From contig DASZEJ010000063.1 in the NCBI GenBank assembly GCA_035940955.1, forward strand, positions 17,682 through 81,681: DNA of 64,000 nt, written 5' to 3'. Made by a program: the position numbers and the translations under genes. Shown one piece after another: positions 52,129-60,648 of the stretch. This stretch comes from CADCVT01 sp035940955 (GTDB lineage: Bacteria > Actinomycetota > Thermoleophilia > Solirubrobacterales > Solirubrobacteraceae). The notes under the pieces were generated by a model. It was not told the origin of the DNA and did no database searches. It saw only the letters and a program-made list of their open reading frames with translations. How positions within the stretch are numbered: the stretch's first letter is position 1; the number at the start of each line of letters is the position of its first letter.

Positions 52129-53378
52129 CCGCCACCGAGACCGTCTTCACCGTCGAGGCGACGCCGGTCAAGTACGGCCGCGGCGCGGTGGCCGAGTCGG
52201 GCTGGGAGCTGGAGCGGCTCGGGGTGCGGCGGGCGCTGCTCGTGACGGACGCCGGCGTCGCGGCCGCCGGGCACGCCGACCGGGTGCGCGCGTCGTGCGA
52301 GCGGCACGGGATCGAGGTCGTCGTGTTCGACGGGGTCCGGGTCGAGCCGACGCTGGAGTCGCTGCAGGAGGCCGCCGACTTCGCCCGCGACGCCGCGGTC
52401 GACGGGTTCGTGTCGGTCGGGGGCGGCTCGGCGATCGACACCGCGAAGGTGGCCGACCTGGTCGTCTCGCACCCCGCGCCGGTCATGGAGTACGTCAACG
52501 CCCCGGTCGGCGGGGGCCGGAAGCCTGCGGGCCCGCTGCGCCCGCATCTCGCGATCCCGACGACGGCGGGCACCGGCAGCGAGGCGACGACGGTCGCTGT
52601 GCTCGACATCCCCTCGCTGCGGGTCAAGAGCGGGATCTCGCACCGGTACCTGCGCCCGCAGCAGGCGGTCGTCGACCCGGAGCTCACCCGGACGCTGCCG
52701 GCCGAGGTCGTCGCGTCGGCCGGCCTGGACGTCGTCTGCCACGCGGCCGAGTCGTACCTGTCGCGCCCGTTCGACACGCGCCCGCGCCCGGCGACGCCCG
52801 GCGACCGCCCGCCGTACCAGGGGTCCAACCCGGTGGCCGACCTGTGGAGCGCCCGCGCGCTCGAGTACGGCGGGCGCTGCCTGCGCCGCGCGGTCGCGGA
52901 CGCCGGCGACCTCGAGGCGCGCGGCGCGATGATGCTCGCCGCGACGCTCGCCGGGATCGGCTTCGGCTCGGCCGGCGTCCACATCCCGCACGCGTGCGCG
53001 TATCCGATCGCCGGCCTCAGGCACGAGTACCGCCCGCCGGGCTACCCGGGCGACCACGGCTTCGTCCCCCACGGCCTGTCGGTGATCGTCACCGCGCCGG
53101 CGGCGTTCGCCTTCACGTACGAGGCCGCGCCCGAGCGCCACGACCACGTCGCGGCGCTGCTCGGCGCGTCCGGTCGCGGGCCGGACGCACTGCCGGGCGC
53201 GCTGCTCGCGCTCATGCGCGACGTGGGCGCGCCGGAGCGGATCTCGGCGTTCGGCTACGGCGAGGACGACGTCCCCGCGCTGGTCGACGGCGCGCGCAAG
53301 CAGCAGCGGCTGCTGGCCGTGGCGCCGCGCGAGCCGTCGGACGACGACCTCGCCGCGATCTTCCGGGCGTCGCTCTAG
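52125..53378 (+). CDS. Iron-containing alcohol dehydrogenase (hydroxyacid-oxoacid transhydrogenase-like)
   Basis: Group III alcohol dehydrogenase of 417 aa. NAD segment VDGFVSVGGGSAIDTAKVAD; LAIPTTAGTGSEATTVAVL; metal-binding LDVVCHAAESYLSRPF, GVHIPHACAYPIAG and VPHGLSVIVTAPAAFAF. The insertion PATPGDRPPYQGSNPVADLW and the overall length resemble ADHFE1-type hydroxyacid-oxoacid transhydrogenases, which move hydride between 4-hydroxybutyrate and 2-oxoglutarate. The ATG overlaps the thioesterase stop, suggesting a joint role in acyl or hydroxyacyl metabolism. Confidence 0.88.
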   Translation: MTATETVFTVEATPVKYGRGAVAESGWELERLGVRRALLVTDAGVAAAGHADRVRASCERHGIEVVVFDGVRVEPTLESLQEAADFARDAAVDGFVSVGGGSAIDTAKVADLVVSHPAPVMEYVNAPVGGGRKPAGPLRPHLAIPTTAGTGSEATTVAVLDIPSLRVKSGISHRYLRPQQAVVDPELTRTLPAEVVASAGLDVVCHAAESYLSRPFDTRPRPATPGDRPPYQGSNPVADLWSARALEYGGRCLRRAVADAGDLEARGAMMLAATLAGIGFGSAGVHIPHACAYPIAGLRHEYRPPGYPGDHGFVPHGLSVIVTAPAAFAFTYEAAPERHDHVAALLGASGRGPDALPGALLALMRDVGAPERISAFGYGEDDVPALVDGARKQQRLLAVAPREPSDDDLAAIFRASL

Positions 53379-53460
53379 CAGCGCTGCCCCCCGAGGAGTA
53401 CGGTCTTCCGGAGCATCGGCCTCGACATGGCGAGGCCGGGTCGTACGGGGAGGAACGGTC

Positions 53461-54909
53461 ATGAGCGGGAACGCGACCGGCGATGGGCTTCGGGTCAGGC
53501 GCGACGTGCAGTCGCTGCTCGCGGAGGGGGACTCGGGGCGCAGGGTCCTCGACCAGTACGCGGCCGGGATCGAGGCGATGCGCGCCCGCGACCCCGACGA
53601 CGGCGGCGACCCGACCGACCCGCTGAGCTGGCGCTTCCAGGCCGCGATCCACGGCTTCCCGGGCGTGACGCCGTCGATCGACCACCCGAACCGCTGGGGC
53701 AGCTGCCGCCACAACAGCTGGTTCTTCCTCCCGTGGCACCGGATGTACCTGCTCTTCTTCGAGCGGATCGTCCGCTCCCACGTCGGCGACGACAGCTGGG
53801 CGCTGCCGTACTGGGACTACACGAAGACCGGTGACGAGTCCTCGCGCGTCCTGCCCGAGCCGTTCCGCTCGCCGACCGCCGGCAACCCGCTCTTCACCGA
53901 CCAGCGCGACCCGGACGTCAACAGCGAGACGGATCCGATGCCGCTGCGCAGCTCCTGGGCCGGCGCGATCGGCGCGCTCGAGGAGGAGACGTTCGCGCTC
54001 GCCCCCGCGAGCGCGATCACGAGCTTCGGGGGCGGCGCCATCCGCGACGCCATCCCCGGACCGAGCGCGCGCGGGTCGCTCGAGCGCAAGCCGCACGGGC
54101 TGGTGCACGGGAACGTCGGCGGCGAGAGCGGCTGGATGTGGACGTTCGAGACCGCCGGCCTGGACCCGATCTTCTGGCTGCACCACTGCAACCTCGACCG
54201 GCTGTGGGACGTCTGGATCTCGATGTACGGCGCCGACATGCTGCCTGCCCATCCGGCGTGGACCGAGACCGAGTTCGAGTTCTTCGACGTGGACGGCTCG
54301 CGCACGGCGATGGCCGTCGGGGACGTTCTCTCGAGCGCCGACCTCGGGTACGCGTACGAGTCGATCGAGCCACCGGAGGGGACGCTGGTGCCGGAGCGCC
54401 GCGACGTCGTGCCCGCGAGCGTCGAGGAGGAGGAGCCGCACGCCGACCTCGCCGGCGCGGCGCCGGACGTCGACCTGTCGTCCCGCGCGTCGGTGGGCGT
54501 CGACATCAGCGCCGCTCCCGCGCCCGCGGTCGAGCCCGCGGAGGCGGGCGGCCGGCCGCTGCGGTGGTTCCTGCGCGTCGAGGACGTGACCGGCACCCGG
54601 CCGGCGACGCCCGCCTACGACGTGTACCTGAACGTGCCGGACGACGCGGCCGTCGACGAGCACGAGGAGCGGATGGTCGGCAGCATCGCGACCTTCGGCA
54701 TCCCCGAGGCGACCGCGCCGGAGGCCGAGCACGGCGGCATCGGGATCACCGACGTGTTCGAGATCACCGACGTCGTCAACCGGCTGCAGGAGCGCGAGGA
54801 GTGGGACCCGACCACGGTCACGGTGACGATCGTGCCCGCCGACCCCCGCGGCGCGGTCGAGGGGGGCGGCGACGTCCGCGCGGGGCGCGTCAGCGTCTAC
54901 ACGCGCTGA
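53461..54909 (+). CDS. Tyrosinase / polyphenol oxidase family
   Basis: Type 3 copper oxidase of 482 aa. CuA ligands are H64 (AAIHGFPG), H84 in SCRHNSWFFLPWHRMY and H93; the C82-x-H84 pair could form the thioether bond known from plant and fungal enzymes. CuB ligands are H213 and H217 (KPHGLVHGNVGG) and H243 (DPIFWLHHCNLDRLW). A C-terminal beta domain (about 360-482, RWFLRVEDVTGTRPATPAYD) resembles the plant polyphenol oxidase tail that shields the site. There is no signal peptide and no MelC1-type chaperone gene; a DUF2182 membrane protein follows. Clear GGGAGGAA ribosome site (about 53448-53457) before the ATG. Confidence 0.92.
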   Translation: MSGNATGDGLRVRRDVQSLLAEGDSGRRVLDQYAAGIEAMRARDPDDGGDPTDPLSWRFQAAIHGFPGVTPSIDHPNRWGSCRHNSWFFLPWHRMYLLFFERIVRSHVGDDSWALPYWDYTKTGDESSRVLPEPFRSPTAGNPLFTDQRDPDVNSETDPMPLRSSWAGAIGALEEETFALAPASAITSFGGGAIRDAIPGPSARGSLERKPHGLVHGNVGGESGWMWTFETAGLDPIFWLHHCNLDRLWDVWISMYGADMLPAHPAWTETEFEFFDVDGSRTAMAVGDVLSSADLGYAYESIEPPEGTLVPERRDVVPASVEEEEPHADLAGAAPDVDLSSRASVGVDISAAPAPAVEPAEAGGRPLRWFLRVEDVTGTRPATPAYDVYLNVPDDAAVDEHEERMVGSIATFGIPEATAPEAEHGGIGITDVFEITDVVNRLQEREEWDPTTVTVTIVPADPRGAVEGGGDVRAGRVSVYTR

Positions 54910-54927
54910 CGGCGCGGCCGCGCGGTG

Positions 54928-54999
54928 GCGCGCGGCGCGGCCCGGGTGGTGGCTGACGAGCGCCCGCGGGCGCGCGGCGCGGCCGGAGTGGTGGCTGAC
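54928..54999 (+). repeat. Tandem 30-bp repeat (period 42 bp) at the DUF2182 gene start
   Basis: Copy 1 at 54928-54957 and copy 2 at 54970-54999 match at 28 of 30 positions. The period is 42 bp, so the frame is kept. In the reading frame of the DUF2182 gene both copies code AARP-(G/E)-WWLT, the usual beginning of the first membrane helix. Confidence 0.7.
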
Positions 55000-55003
55000 C
55001 GTC

Positions 55004-55687
55004 GTGGCGGGTGCGGCGTGGGTGGCGCTGGCGGCGCTCGCCGTGGCCGGCGGCGCGAGCCCGGACGCCGCCGGCCACTCGTCGCACGCGGCTCATCGCG
55101 CGGGGCACGACGCGGGCTCGGCGGGCTCCGCGATCCTCGCCTTCGCGCTGATGGCGGTCGCGATGATGCTCCCGCTCGCCCGGTCGCCGGCGCGCTGGCT
55201 GGCGTTCCGGTCGCTGCGCTCGCACCGCCAGGCGGCGATCGCCGTCTTCGCCGCGAGCTGCATGGCGGTCTGGGTCGCCGCAGGCGCGGTGCTGGTCGTC
55301 GTGCTCGGGCCGGTCCGGGGCAGCCTGCCCGCCGTGGCCGCGGCGCTCGCGGTCGCGGCGGCATGGCAGGTCGCGCCGGCGCGCCGGCGCCTGCTGCGCC
55401 GCTGCGGCACGGCGACCGCGCCGGCGATCCGGGGCCGGCGGGCGGTGGCCGACTGGTCGCGCGGCGGGGCGCGGGCGGGGGCGCGCTGCGTGGGGACGTG
55501 CTGGGCCGTCATGGCCCCGATGGCGATCGTGCACCACCCGGCCCTGATGGCGCTCGCCGCGCTCGTCGTGTTCGGCGAGCGCCGCGCCGGGCCGAACCCG
55601 GAACGGCGGGGCGGGCGGCCGTTCGAGGCGAGGGTCCTGGCCGCGGCGGCGGCGGCGGTGCTCGTGCTGGCCGCGGCCCCTGTGTGA
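55004..55687 (+). CDS. DUF2182-family membrane protein (predicted metal-binding)
   Basis: Protein of 227 aa from the first available GTG, with about six hydrophobic segments. The hallmark is the Met-rich helix ILAFALMAVAMMLPLARSPA, and a second motif is CVGTCWAVMAPMAIV, with Cys and Met placed as in metal-binding membrane proteins (COG5486). A His-rich loop (HSSHAAHRAGHDAG) lies before it. G/C-ending codons continue upstream of 55004 and would add RPEWWLTVV, so the true start is probably earlier, though no ATG/GTG/TTG is there. Placement right behind tyrosinase suggests copper handling (inference). Confidence 0.75.
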   Translation: MAGAAWVALAALAVAGGASPDAAGHSSHAAHRAGHDAGSAGSAILAFALMAVAMMLPLARSPARWLAFRSLRSHRQAAIAVFAASCMAVWVAAGAVLVVVLGPVRGSLPAVAAALAVAAAWQVAPARRRLLRRCGTATAPAIRGRRAVADWSRGGARAGARCVGTCWAVMAPMAIVHHPALMALAALVVFGERRAGPNPERRGGRPFEARVLAAAAAAVLVLAAAPV

Positions 55688-55733
55688 TCTTGGACGGGCT
55701 GGGCGCCGAACAATCGGGTACCGGTCTGACCGA

Positions 55734-56903
55734 ATGACGGACTCCGCTCCCCCGCCCACCCTCGCGGCGCTCGCCGCGCGCTACGACCGGCAGGTGCTCG
55801 ACGTCGGGCGCCGGCGGGCGCGCATCCGGCTGGAGGGCGCGGGCGACGGCGCGTGGGACGCCGTGCTGCACGACGGGCGGGCGGAGCTGCAGGCCGCGAA
55901 CGGGCGGGCCGCGGACGCGGTGATCAGGGCCGACGAGCGGACGTGGCGGAAGGTCGCCGCGGACCTGCGCGGCGGGATGGAGGCCTTCCGCGCCGGGCGG
56001 CTGCTCGTGCGCCGCGACCTGCACCTCGGCGTGGGCTTCCTGGCGGCGACCTCCGCGCCGGACGACGGCGAGCGCCGCCTGCGCTTCGTCCCGGTCCGGA
56101 CGGCGGCCGGCGAGATCTCGACCATGCAGGCCGGCGACGGGCCGCCGGTCGTGATGCTCCACGGGCTCGGCGCGACGAAGGCCTCGTTCCTTCCCACGGT
56201 CGCCGCGCTGGCCGACCGCCACCGGGCGATCGCGATCGACCTGCCGGGCTTCGGCGACTCCTCCAAGCCGCTTCGGGCGCCCTACCACGCGCCGTGGTTC
56301 GCGCGCGCGGTGGTCGACCTGCTGGATTCGCTGGAGCTGGAGCGCGCCGACGTCATCGGCAACTCGATGGGCGGGCGCGTGGCGATCGAGCTCGGGCTGC
56401 GCCATCCCGAGCGCGTCCGGCGGCTCGCGCTGCTCGCGCCGTCGCTGGCCTGGCTGCGCGACCGGCCGTGGGCCCCGCTCCTGCGGCTCGTCCCGCCGCA
56501 GCTCGGCGCGATCCAGCCGGCGCCGCGGCCGCTGGTCGAGGCGATCGTGCGCCGCGCGATCCCGGGCGCGGGCGACGGCTGGACGGCCGCGGGCGTGGAC
56601 GAGTTCCTGCGGTCGTACCTGACGCCGGCGGGGCGGGCGGCGTTCTACGCGGCGGCCCGCAACATCTACCTCGAGGAGCCGCACGGCGAGAAGGGGTTCT
56701 GGACGCGGCTGCCGCGGCTCGAGCCTCCCGCGCTCTTCGTGTGGGGGCGCCAGGACCAGCTCGTGCCGGCGCGGTTCGCGCGGCACGTCCGCGCCGCGCT
56801 GCCGGCCGCCGAGCACCTGGAGCTGAGCTGCGGCCACGTGCCGCAGCTCGAGCAGCCGCAGGCCACGCACGACGCGATCCGGCGCTTCCTGCGCCGCCGC
56901 TAG
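55734..56903 (+). CDS. SCP2-like domain fused to an alpha/beta hydrolase
   Basis: Protein of 389 aa. Residues 1-108 resemble the SCP2 sterol-carrier fold (RIRLEGAGDGAWDAVLHDGR, then a long amphipathic GGMEAFRAGRLLVRRDL). Residues 115-389 form an alpha/beta hydrolase with PPVVMLHGLGATKASF, the nucleophile S211 in VIGNSMGGRVAIEL, an acid in VWGRQDQLVP and the His in SCGHVPQLEQP. A lipid-binding module on a hydrolase suggests a hydrophobic ester substrate. Its TAG stop shares CTAG with the stop of the convergent gene (56900-56903). Confidence 0.8.
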   Translation: MTDSAPPPTLAALAARYDRQVLDVGRRRARIRLEGAGDGAWDAVLHDGRAELQAANGRAADAVIRADERTWRKVAADLRGGMEAFRAGRLLVRRDLHLGVGFLAATSAPDDGERRLRFVPVRTAAGEISTMQAGDGPPVVMLHGLGATKASFLPTVAALADRHRAIAIDLPGFGDSSKPLRAPYHAPWFARAVVDLLDSLELERADVIGNSMGGRVAIELGLRHPERVRRLALLAPSLAWLRDRPWAPLLRLVPPQLGAIQPAPRPLVEAIVRRAIPGAGDGWTAAGVDEFLRSYLTPAGRAAFYAAARNIYLEEPHGEKGFWTRLPRLEPPALFVWGRQDQLVPARFARHVRAALPAAEHLELSCGHVPQLEQPQATHDAIRRFLRRR

Positions 56904-57634
56904 GCGTCCAGCACCTCGGCCGCGCCGGCGGGGAACGGGATCGCGCTGCGCCGCAGCTCGGCGGTGAAGCGGCTCGCGCGGGCGGGGTCGCGGACGTTGC
57001 CGAGGATGAACTGCTCGACGGTCTCGCCGGGCGCGACCGCGTCGCGGACGAGCGCCTGCGCCTCGCGCTGGGGCACGTCGGCCAGCCGGACCGGCCTCCC
57101 CGTCACCCCCAGCGCGCCGTGGCGGGAGACGAACGCGATCGCGGTGTCCGCGTGCTCGAAGCGCAGCCCGGTCAGGCGGACGATCGCGTAGTTGAACTCG
57201 GTGTGGACGAGCTGGACGAGCTGGTCGTCGTCGACCAGCAGCGCGAACGCGCGGACGGCGGCGCCCGGGGCCGGGTGGAGCGTCGAGGCGATCGCCCCGT
57301 ACGCCGAGACGTGCGACGAGTACACGACGTCGAAGTCGTGCAGCGTGCCGGCGAGGACGGCGAGCCGCGCGGCGTCGCCGAGCTTGCGCCGCAGCACCTC
57401 CGGCGAGCCGTTGGCGCCGTACGCGAGGACGACGTGCCGGCCCGCGCGCTCCACCTCTCCCCCGCCGAGCGCGAACGACCGCGGCTCGGGCACGTACGGG
57501 TAGGCGAGCGCGCGGGCGACGATCGCGGCGTCGGTATCGGCCTGCGGCCAGCGGCAGGTGCGCTCCAAGAGCTCGGCGTCGAGCTCCGAGCCGGTCAGGC
57601 GGCTCAGGCGCGGGACGCCCGGCGGCAGCGTCAC
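56900..57634 (-). CDS. Gamma-glutamylcyclotransferase-like fold protein
   Basis: Protein of 244 aa of uncertain role. VVLAYGANGSPEVLRRKLGD resembles the YGSN substrate loop of gamma-glutamylcyclotransferases, and STLHPAPGAAVRAFALLVDD, followed by LVQLVHTEFNYAIVRL, fits the same fold, but the catalytic Glu is not clear. A 45-aa N-terminal extension (RTCRWPQADTDAAIVARALA) is extra. The GTG start overlaps the phosphoesterase stop (GTGA), so it is translated together with it. Confidence 0.6.
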   Translation of the reverse strand: MTLPPGVPRLSRLTGSELDAELLERTCRWPQADTDAAIVARALAYPYVPEPRSFALGGGEVERAGRHVVLAYGANGSPEVLRRKLGDAARLAVLAGTLHDFDVVYSSHVSAYGAIASTLHPAPGAAVRAFALLVDDDQLVQLVHTEFNYAIVRLTGLRFEHADTAIAFVSRHGALGVTGRPVRLADVPQREAQALVRDAVAPGETVEQFILGNVRDPARASRFTAELRRSAIPFPAGAAEVLDA

Positions 57635-59529
57635 CGCCGCGGGTCGCGCAGGATCAGCTCGACGTTGCGGTCGGTGAGCGTGCCGGCGCGGTTCGTCCGC
57701 GGCTCGCCCGACGCCGGCTTCGGCGGGCGCTGCGGGTCGTTCCAGGCGATCGCCCTCGACAGCGACGCGAGCTGGGCGTCGGTCAGCAGGTCGGCCGGGC
57801 CGGGCGGCGGCGGGGCCGACGGGGCGTCGTGGTCGAGGATCGTCCCGAACAGCGAGATCGTCCCGTCGCGGTTGTCGAACAGCTCGAGCGTGCGGCTCTG
57901 CTGCGGCCAGTCGATGTGCGAGGCGGTCGCGACCTGCCAGAAGCCCCAGCCGCCGCGGCGGAAGAGCCGCACGTCGTTGTCGTGGACGTGGCCGGCGACG
58001 TACGCGACGAGGTTGCGGTGCCGGAGCAGCAGGTCGCGGATGCTGTTGCTTCCCTCCAGGCCGCGATGGATCGGCGTCGAGCGCCGCGGGTCCTCGTCGC
58101 AGCCCGGGTCGGCGCAGCGCCCGGCGCGCTCGTCGGGCACCGTCGCGCTCATCGTGGCGAGCGTGTGGTGGCCGAAGACGACGATCAGCTCGCCGCGTCG
58201 CTGGGCGCGGCCGAGCGTGCGGCGCAGCCACCGGTACTGCGGGTGGTCGACGTTGCCGCTGCTCGACCCGCCCTCGGCGACCGTGTCGATCGCGACGAAC
58301 CGCAGGCCGCGGCGGGGCGAGAACGCGTAGTACGAGGCGGTGCCGCCCGACGCTCGGTTCTCGCGCCGGCCGACGTGGCGCAGGCCGGTGCCGCGGCCGA
58401 GGACGCGCTTGTACTCCCTGCGGTCGATGACGCGGCGGTCCGGGTCGGGCGGGACGCGCTGGGCGTCCTCCAGCAGGCGGCGGATCGTCTCCGGGTCGCC
58501 GAGGAGCGGGAGGAAGCGGGTCAGGTCGCCCTGCAGCGAGCGGGGGTCGACCGCATCGCCGGGGAAGACCTTGATGCAGCTCGTCGCGAGGGGGCGGATG
58601 ATCGGGTTCGAGGCGGCGAGCGTCCCCTCCAGCAGCCCGTCGTGGTTGCCGCGCGCCAGGTACGGCCTCGCGTCGAGGCCGGCGGCGGTGAACGGGCGCT
58701 GGGCGCGGTCGTACAGGCCGGGGTAGCGCGGCCAGCCGTCGTAGGCGCCGGGCGGCGCGCCCTCCGGCGACGGGCGGTTCGGGTCCCAGAAGCCGGCGTA
58801 CCGCTCGATCGGGATGTCCCCCGGCCAGTCGGCGAAGTCGGCCACCCCGGTGTAGCGGCGGGCCGCGGCGTCGGCGTCCATCCGCGCGATCTCCTGCTCG
58901 CTGGCCTGCGGGCACGGGTTGCCGGGGCCGACCGGGCGGCCGGACGAGGGGTCGACGACGCCGCCGCGCAGCACGCCGACCATCCAGCGCGCCTCGTTGA
59001 GCTGCTGGTTGTCGATGAGGTCGCCGGTGCCGAGCACGAGCGCCATCCGCGCCCGGCGCCCGCCGCGGCCGCGGACGCTGCTGGTGCGGCGGGCGTTCAT
59101 CGCGCGCACGACCTGGTCGAAGGTCTGCGTCGACATGACGTCGTTCGGCCGCCAGGCGTCCTTGACGTCGCCGCCGGTCTCGTCGAGGAAGTCGAGCCGG
59201 ATCGGCGAGGTCTCGTCGAGGATCTGCGGGTCGGTGAGCTGGCCGAAGTAGAGCAGCGAGCGGCGCCTGCGCGTGCGGGCGGTGCGGGCGGCCGCGCCGG
59301 GCGCGCGGCGGACGACGTACGGCTCGCCGGGGGCGTCGGCCAGCGTCTCGAACGCGCCGCTTCCCGGGACCGGCCGGACGGTGCGGTCGAGCGTGGTGCT
59401 GGCCGGGGCGAGGGCGGCGGTGGCGGCTAGGGCCGCCGTGGCGGCCGCTGCGGTCGCGGTCGTCGCGATGGCGAGGGCGCTCCGGGCGCTCCGGGCGCCC
59501 CCGGCGCGGACGCGGCGGCGGGATGCCAT
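57631..59529 (-). CDS. Secreted calcineurin-like metallophosphoesterase (TIGR03767-like)
   Basis: Protein of 632 aa with a long basic N-terminus and a hydrophobic Ala/Thr segment (ALAIATTATAAAATAALAAT), a probable Sec or Tat-less signal. Metal-site blocks come in order: FGQLTDPQILDET, VLGTGDLIDNQQLNE, YLARGNHDGLLEG, VFGHHTLATMSA and AGHVHDNDVRLF. The layout matches the actinobacterial PPA1498 family. The substrate is unknown; phosphodiester or phosphomonoester hydrolysis outside the membrane is likely. The ATG has a TAGGGT box 6 nt upstream. Confidence 0.85.
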   Translation of the reverse strand: MASRRRVRAGGARSARSALAIATTATAAAATAALAATAALAPASTTLDRTVRPVPGSGAFETLADAPGEPYVVRRAPGAAARTARTRRRRSLLYFGQLTDPQILDETSPIRLDFLDETGGDVKDAWRPNDVMSTQTFDQVVRAMNARRTSSVRGRGGRRARMALVLGTGDLIDNQQLNEARWMVGVLRGGVVDPSSGRPVGPGNPCPQASEQEIARMDADAAARRYTGVADFADWPGDIPIERYAGFWDPNRPSPEGAPPGAYDGWPRYPGLYDRAQRPFTAAGLDARPYLARGNHDGLLEGTLAASNPIIRPLATSCIKVFPGDAVDPRSLQGDLTRFLPLLGDPETIRRLLEDAQRVPPDPDRRVIDRREYKRVLGRGTGLRHVGRRENRASGGTASYYAFSPRRGLRFVAIDTVAEGGSSSGNVDHPQYRWLRRTLGRAQRRGELIVVFGHHTLATMSATVPDERAGRCADPGCDEDPRRSTPIHRGLEGSNSIRDLLLRHRNLVAYVAGHVHDNDVRLFRRGGWGFWQVATASHIDWPQQSRTLELFDNRDGTISLFGTILDHDAPSAPPPPGPADLLTDAQLASLSRAIAWNDPQRPPKPASGEPRTNRAGTLTDRNVELILRDPRR

Positions 59530-59535
59530 CGCCGG

Positions 59536-59541
59536 ACCCTA
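59536..59541 (-). promoter_or_regulatory. Leaderless-type -10 box of the phosphoesterase gene
   Basis: TAGGGT on the minus strand, 6 nt before the ATG at 59529, in the 24-bp gap to the VOC gene upstream. Confidence 0.45.
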
Positions 59542-59553
59542 ACCGCTCGGCGG

Positions 59554-60309
59554 TCAGGCGTCGTAGGTGCCGGCCCAGATCGCGAACGCCGCGCCCTGCG
59601 GGTCGGCAACCGCGGCGAACCGGCCCTGCGGGACGGGGACTGGCCCGGCGTGGACGGTGCCGCCCAGCTCGCGCACCCGCTCCATCCCGTCCTCGACGTC
59701 CTCGATCCCGAAGTACGGCATCCAGAACGGGGGCATGCTCGGGTCCGGCCGCATGCCGCCGTTGGAGCGCTCGCCGTTGAAGATCACGCGGTAGCCCTCC
59801 GCGCCGGGGATCTCCTCGATCCGCCAGCCGAGCCAGCCGGCGTAGAAGCGGGCGGCGGCGTCGACGTCGGGCGTCGTGAGGTCGTTCCACGTCATCGCGC
59901 CGGGGGCGTTGACGAGGCGGGCGCCGGCGTGCTCGCGCGCCTCCCAGACCGAGAGGACGCCGCCGGTCGGGTCCTGGACGACCGCCATGCGGCCGGCGTC
60001 CATGACGTCGAAGGGCTGCGCGACGACGGTGGCGCCGAGCTCCTGCGCACGGGTGGCGGAGACGTCGGCGGAGTCGACGGTGACGTAGTTGTTCCAGTGC
60101 GGGGGCTGCTGCTGGTCGGTCTGGAACAGGGCGGCGACGTGGTGGCCGTCCCTGAGCGCCATGACGTAGGCGCCGCCGCCGGGGATCGGGCGCTCGTCGT
60201 ACTCCCAGCCGAAGAGGCCGGCGTAGAAGCTCTTGGCCGCCGCGGCGTCGCTCGTGGCGAGCTCGGCCCAGGAGAACGTGCCGGCGGTGTAGCTCGTGCG
60301 CTCGCTCAT
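59554..60309 (-). CDS. Tandem VOC-domain protein
   Basis: Protein of 251 aa with two glyoxalase-fold units. Unit 1 is about 5-120 (GTFSWAELATSDAAAAKSFY, then GLFGWEYDE and DPTGGVLSVWEA). Unit 2 is about 130-250 (MTWNDLTTPDVDAAARFYAG, then WLGWRIEE and DPQGAAFAIWAG). Acidic metal positions in both units are partly replaced, as in many binding-only VOC proteins. I use ATG 60309; an ATG 12 bp upstream is equally possible. It is the last gene before the 32-bp repeat array. Confidence 0.85.
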   Translation of the reverse strand: MSERTSYTAGTFSWAELATSDAAAAKSFYAGLFGWEYDERPIPGGGAYVMALRDGHHVAALFQTDQQQPPHWNNYVTVDSADVSATRAQELGATVVAQPFDVMDAGRMAVVQDPTGGVLSVWEAREHAGARLVNAPGAMTWNDLTTPDVDAAARFYAGWLGWRIEEIPGAEGYRVIFNGERSNGGMRPDPSMPPFWMPYFGIEDVEDGMERVRELGGTVHAGPVPVPQGRFAAVADPQGAAFAIWAGTYDA

Positions 60310-60346
60310 GCCGACGATCATCGCACCGCAGATCGCACACCACCCG

Positions 60347-60496
60347 ACTCAAGGGGTCTGACCCCCTGCGCGCGCCGCACTCATGGGGTCTGACCCCCTG
60401 CGCCAGCCGCACTCATGGGGTCTGACCCCCTGCGCGAGCCGCACTCATGGGGTCTGACCCCCTGCGCGAGCCACACTCACGGGGTCTGACCCCTTC
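60347..60496. repeat. Five-copy 32-bp palindromic repeat array
   Basis: GGGGTCTGACCCC, a 13-bp palindrome with 6-bp arms, occurs at 60353, 60385, 60417, 60449 and 60481, exactly every 32 bp. The 19 bp between copies (CCTGCGCGAGCC then a CACTCA core) are nearly identical, so it is a tandem repeat and not a CRISPR. Reading through it, each palindrome could form a hairpin. A partial inverted copy (GGTCAGACCCC) lies at 60647-60657 over the stop codon of the Uma2 gene. Confidence 0.85.
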
Positions 60497-60646
60497 ATCT
60501 CCTTCATCTCGCGGGCGACTGGCGCGCGCAGCCCGCGCAGCGGGCGAAGCGCTCGGCCGCGCGAGCGTCGGCCGGCGGGTGCGGGACGGACTCGTCGTAG
60601 TCGGACAGCGGCGGCACAGTCGGGCCGCCTACCCCACTCCGCGCGC
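60497..60646. other. Gap between the repeat array and the Uma2 gene
   Basis: About 150 bp with no supported gene, promoter or terminator. It is Arg/Gly-codon-like GC-rich sequence (many GCGCGC and CGGCGG runs) with open frames on both strands that lack normal codon bias. The two flanking genes, VOC and Uma2, both point left, so the array and this gap lie downstream of Uma2 and upstream of the VOC start. Confidence 0.5.
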
Positions 60647-60648
60647 GG

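Noticed and set aside
54925..55737. Alternative frame covering the DUF2182 gene
   Set aside because: Third codon positions are less GC-rich, and the product is Arg/Gly-rich without membrane helices. The +1-shifted frame gives the clear DUF2182 helices.
60347..60496. CRISPR-like appearance of the regular repeats
   Set aside because: The intervals between the 13-bp palindromes are nearly identical, there are only five units, and no cas genes are present. It is a plain tandem repeat.
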